Part shown: piece after piece, positions 5,384 through 5,481 of the stretch
Layout: each line of letters opens with the position of its first letter
Position numbering within the stretch: the stretch's first letter is position 1
NCBI GenBank assembly: GCA_017613475.1
Contig: JAGADT010000171.1
Location: 1 to 5,481 of the forward strand
Direction: 5' to 3'
DNA from: Desulfovibrionaceae bacterium
GTDB lineage: Bacteria > Desulfobacterota > Desulfovibrionia > Desulfovibrionales > Desulfovibrionaceae
Length of the DNA stretch: 5,481 bases
Translations under genes and position numbers: made by a program
Notes under the pieces: generated by a model
The model's database searches: none
Seen by the model: the letters and a program-made list of their open reading frames with translations, nothing else
Told to the model about the DNA's origin: nothing

Positions 5384-5481
5384 ATGAAGGACTTGCATGA
5401 TTGTTGGCTTCGCGTTGCCGGGCGCGAGGAAGAGTCGATTGTGGATGGCCCCGGGCTTCGCTACGTGCTTTTTACGCAGGG
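5384..5481 (+). CDS. nrdG: Anaerobic ribonucleotide reductase activating protein, N-terminus (3' end outside window)
   Basis: Thirty-two full codons from ATG 5384 to the window edge. The translation contains EESIVDGPGLRYVLFTQG, the typical N-terminal strand of the NrdG/PFL-activase type of radical-SAM enzymes, which normally runs straight into the CxxxCxxC cluster motif; that motif would fall just beyond the window. NrdG binds a 4Fe-4S cluster and S-adenosylmethionine and abstracts a hydrogen from the glycine of NrdD, creating the stored radical. Here its target is probably G32 of the neighbouring small protein. The start is supported by AAGGAGG at 5369-5375. The gene lies 282 bp after the small gene, beyond a terminator, so it is apparently transcribed separately. 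Assignment rests on a short stretch plus context; another glycyl-radical activase is possible but less likely beside nrdD. Confidence 0.87.
   Translation, partial: MKDLHDCWLRVAGREEESIVDGPGLRYVLFTQ

Overview
The window looks like chromosomal DNA from a GC-rich (by eye, upper 50s percent) anaerobe. The best guess is a Desulfovibrio-like sulfate reducer (Desulfovibrionaceae). This rests on the character of the threonine synthase and of the ATP-cone class III ribonucleotide reductase, and it is an inference from recalled family sequences, not a search. All supported genes lie on the + strand.

Layout. Bases 1-554 are the 3' end of gyrA (C-terminal beta-pinwheel of DNA gyrase A), followed by a short GC-rich terminator. 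A 144-bp gap with a perfect 17-bp palindrome (641-657) precedes thrC (699-2132, threonine synthase), which ends in a very strong terminator (2158-2195). A noncoding stretch of about 410 bp follows, with several inverted repeats and a possible sigma70-type promoter. Then comes nrdD (2610-4901), the ATP-cone and catalytic barrel of the oxygen-sensitive anaerobic ribonucleotide reductase. Eleven bases after its stop is a 62-codon gene (4913-5101), and then another strong terminator (5134-5173). After an AT-richer gap, the start of nrdG (5384 to window end), the radical-SAM activase, runs off the edge.

The most notable point is the organisation of the reductase. In this NrdD subfamily the C-terminus normally carries the glycyl-radical segment (RRITGYLVG...DRFNNAKRAEERDRVKH) fused to the barrel. 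Here the canonical segment sits alone in the 62-residue gene with its own GTG start and a Shine-Dalgarno that overlaps the nrdD stop. The large protein keeps only a diverged copy (RRIKGYRKE) followed by an unrelated tail. This resembles the YfiD/GrcA 'spare part' of pyruvate formate-lyase, applied to a ribonucleotide reductase: either an obligately split enzyme or a replaceable radical domain for repair after oxygen damage. A second notable point is a perfect 12-bp stem (5340-5374) just upstream of nrdG, whose 3' arm contains the nrdG Shine-Dalgarno. Activase synthesis may therefore be under translational control, separate from the reductase operon.

As a working unit, NrdG would use S-adenosylmethionine to place a radical on glycine (G32 of the small protein, possibly also G740 of NrdD). 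NrdD would pass it to the finger-loop cysteine C445 and reduce ribonucleoside triphosphates, with the ATP-cone setting activity by ATP/dATP. gyrA and thrC appear to be independent neighbours.
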